Shown here in pieces: positions 41,753 through 41,869 of a DNA stretch of 41,869 nt; positions within the stretch are counted from its first letter, which is position 1; every line of letters starts with the position of its first letter. Under the pieces are notes generated by a model that did no database searches, was not told where the DNA came from, and saw only the letters and a program-made list of their open reading frames with translations. The translations under genes were made by a program, and so were the position numbers. The DNA comes from Verrucomicrobiota bacterium (GTDB taxonomy: Bacteria > Verrucomicrobiota > Verrucomicrobiia > Limisphaerales > JAEYXS01), in NCBI GenBank assembly GCA_023431185.1, contig JAEYXS010000043.1, forward strand, positions 1 through 41,869, written 5' to 3'.

Positions 41753-41869
41753 TTAAATAAAGTTGTAGCCGCAATGGGCGAACCAAGCGGCGGCATCCTG
41801 GGGTGTGACCGAGGCCAAGGCGGCGGCGATGGCGGCGACCAGCGCCTCCCAAGTGCGGGCTTCGGCACT
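41753..41869 (-). mobile_element. IS630-family transposase, 3' end (cut by the window edge)
   Basis: Reading leftward, the last 38 codons before a TAA stop give 'AEARTWEALVAAIAAALA', then 'SVTPQDAAAWFAHCGYNFI'. The ending 'WFAHCGY' is the typical C-terminus of IS630-family transposases. The rest lies beyond the right edge. Beyond the stop, AACCGC...GCGGTT (41731-41754) could be part of the terminal inverted repeat, and a TA target duplication would be expected there. Confidence 0.8.

Noticed and set aside
1..41869. CRISPR arrays, tRNA or rRNA genes
   Set aside because: I saw no regularly spaced short repeats, no cloverleaf-like stretch and no rRNA-like sequence on reading the window.

Overview
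The window looks like an accessory (genomic-island) region of a bacterium, most likely a member of the Verrucomicrobiota. This is inference. It rests on the large secreted protein at 35248-41136, whose C-terminus has the 'QVSSDLINWANL ... RFYRVISP' ending common in that phylum, on the scarcity of Shine-Dalgarno sequences, and on high-GC proteins with verrucomicrobial or planctomycete flavour. I see no rRNA, tRNA, CRISPR array or integrase. The right edge carries the 3' end of an IS630-type transposase.

Region 1 (46-7375, + strand) is a tightly packed cassette. It encodes a divergent sliding clamp (DnaN fold with a C-terminal coiled coil), a one-helix membrane peptide, a DUF3150 protein, a C39-like cysteine peptidase fold and three unrecognised small genes. 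It then runs through overlapping genes for DUF1257 (Ycf35-like), DUF2997, a 74-residue unknown, a SWIM-type zinc finger and a Ycf46-like AAA ATPase. A lone unknown gene (7449-7967) with its own Shine-Dalgarno and terminator closes this part.

Region 2 (8148-18318, - strand) is one coupled operon of restriction-like, anti-phage type: two small unknown genes, a MORC-like GHKL ATPase, a Z1-domain helicase-like ATPase, a PD-(D/E)XK protein, an AIPR protein, a DNA cytosine methyltransferase and a small unknown gene. Region 3 (18554-28079, - strand) is a two-gene operon encoding a 1171-residue protein and a 2005-residue DEAH helicase with a DUF1998-type Cys cluster. It resembles Druantia type III (DruH/DruE).

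Region 4 (28355-31754, + strand) encodes a DnaB-like protein without a P-loop, an HTH-WYL-type regulator, a Nudix hydrolase with an extra N-terminal domain, and an ADP-ribosylglycohydrolase. Region 5 (31763-35148, - strand) has a DUF2779 nuclease-like protein, a DUF4236-TPR protein and a WYL domain with a Tat-like signal. Region 6 is the giant secreted lipase-like protein, a gene remnant and the IS630 end.

The most striking structure is regulatory. A palindrome TGTGACA-N5-TGTCA(C/G)A occurs three times, once in front of each of three operons: the MORC/Z1/methyltransferase operon, the Druantia-like operon and the regulator operon. Two copies sit inside a 52-bp direct repeat (48/52 identical) that brackets the Druantia-like operon. 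My reading is that the WYL regulator at 28939-29976 controls both defence operons and itself, and that the Druantia-like operon was inserted into an ancestral divergent promoter region with duplication of the operator.
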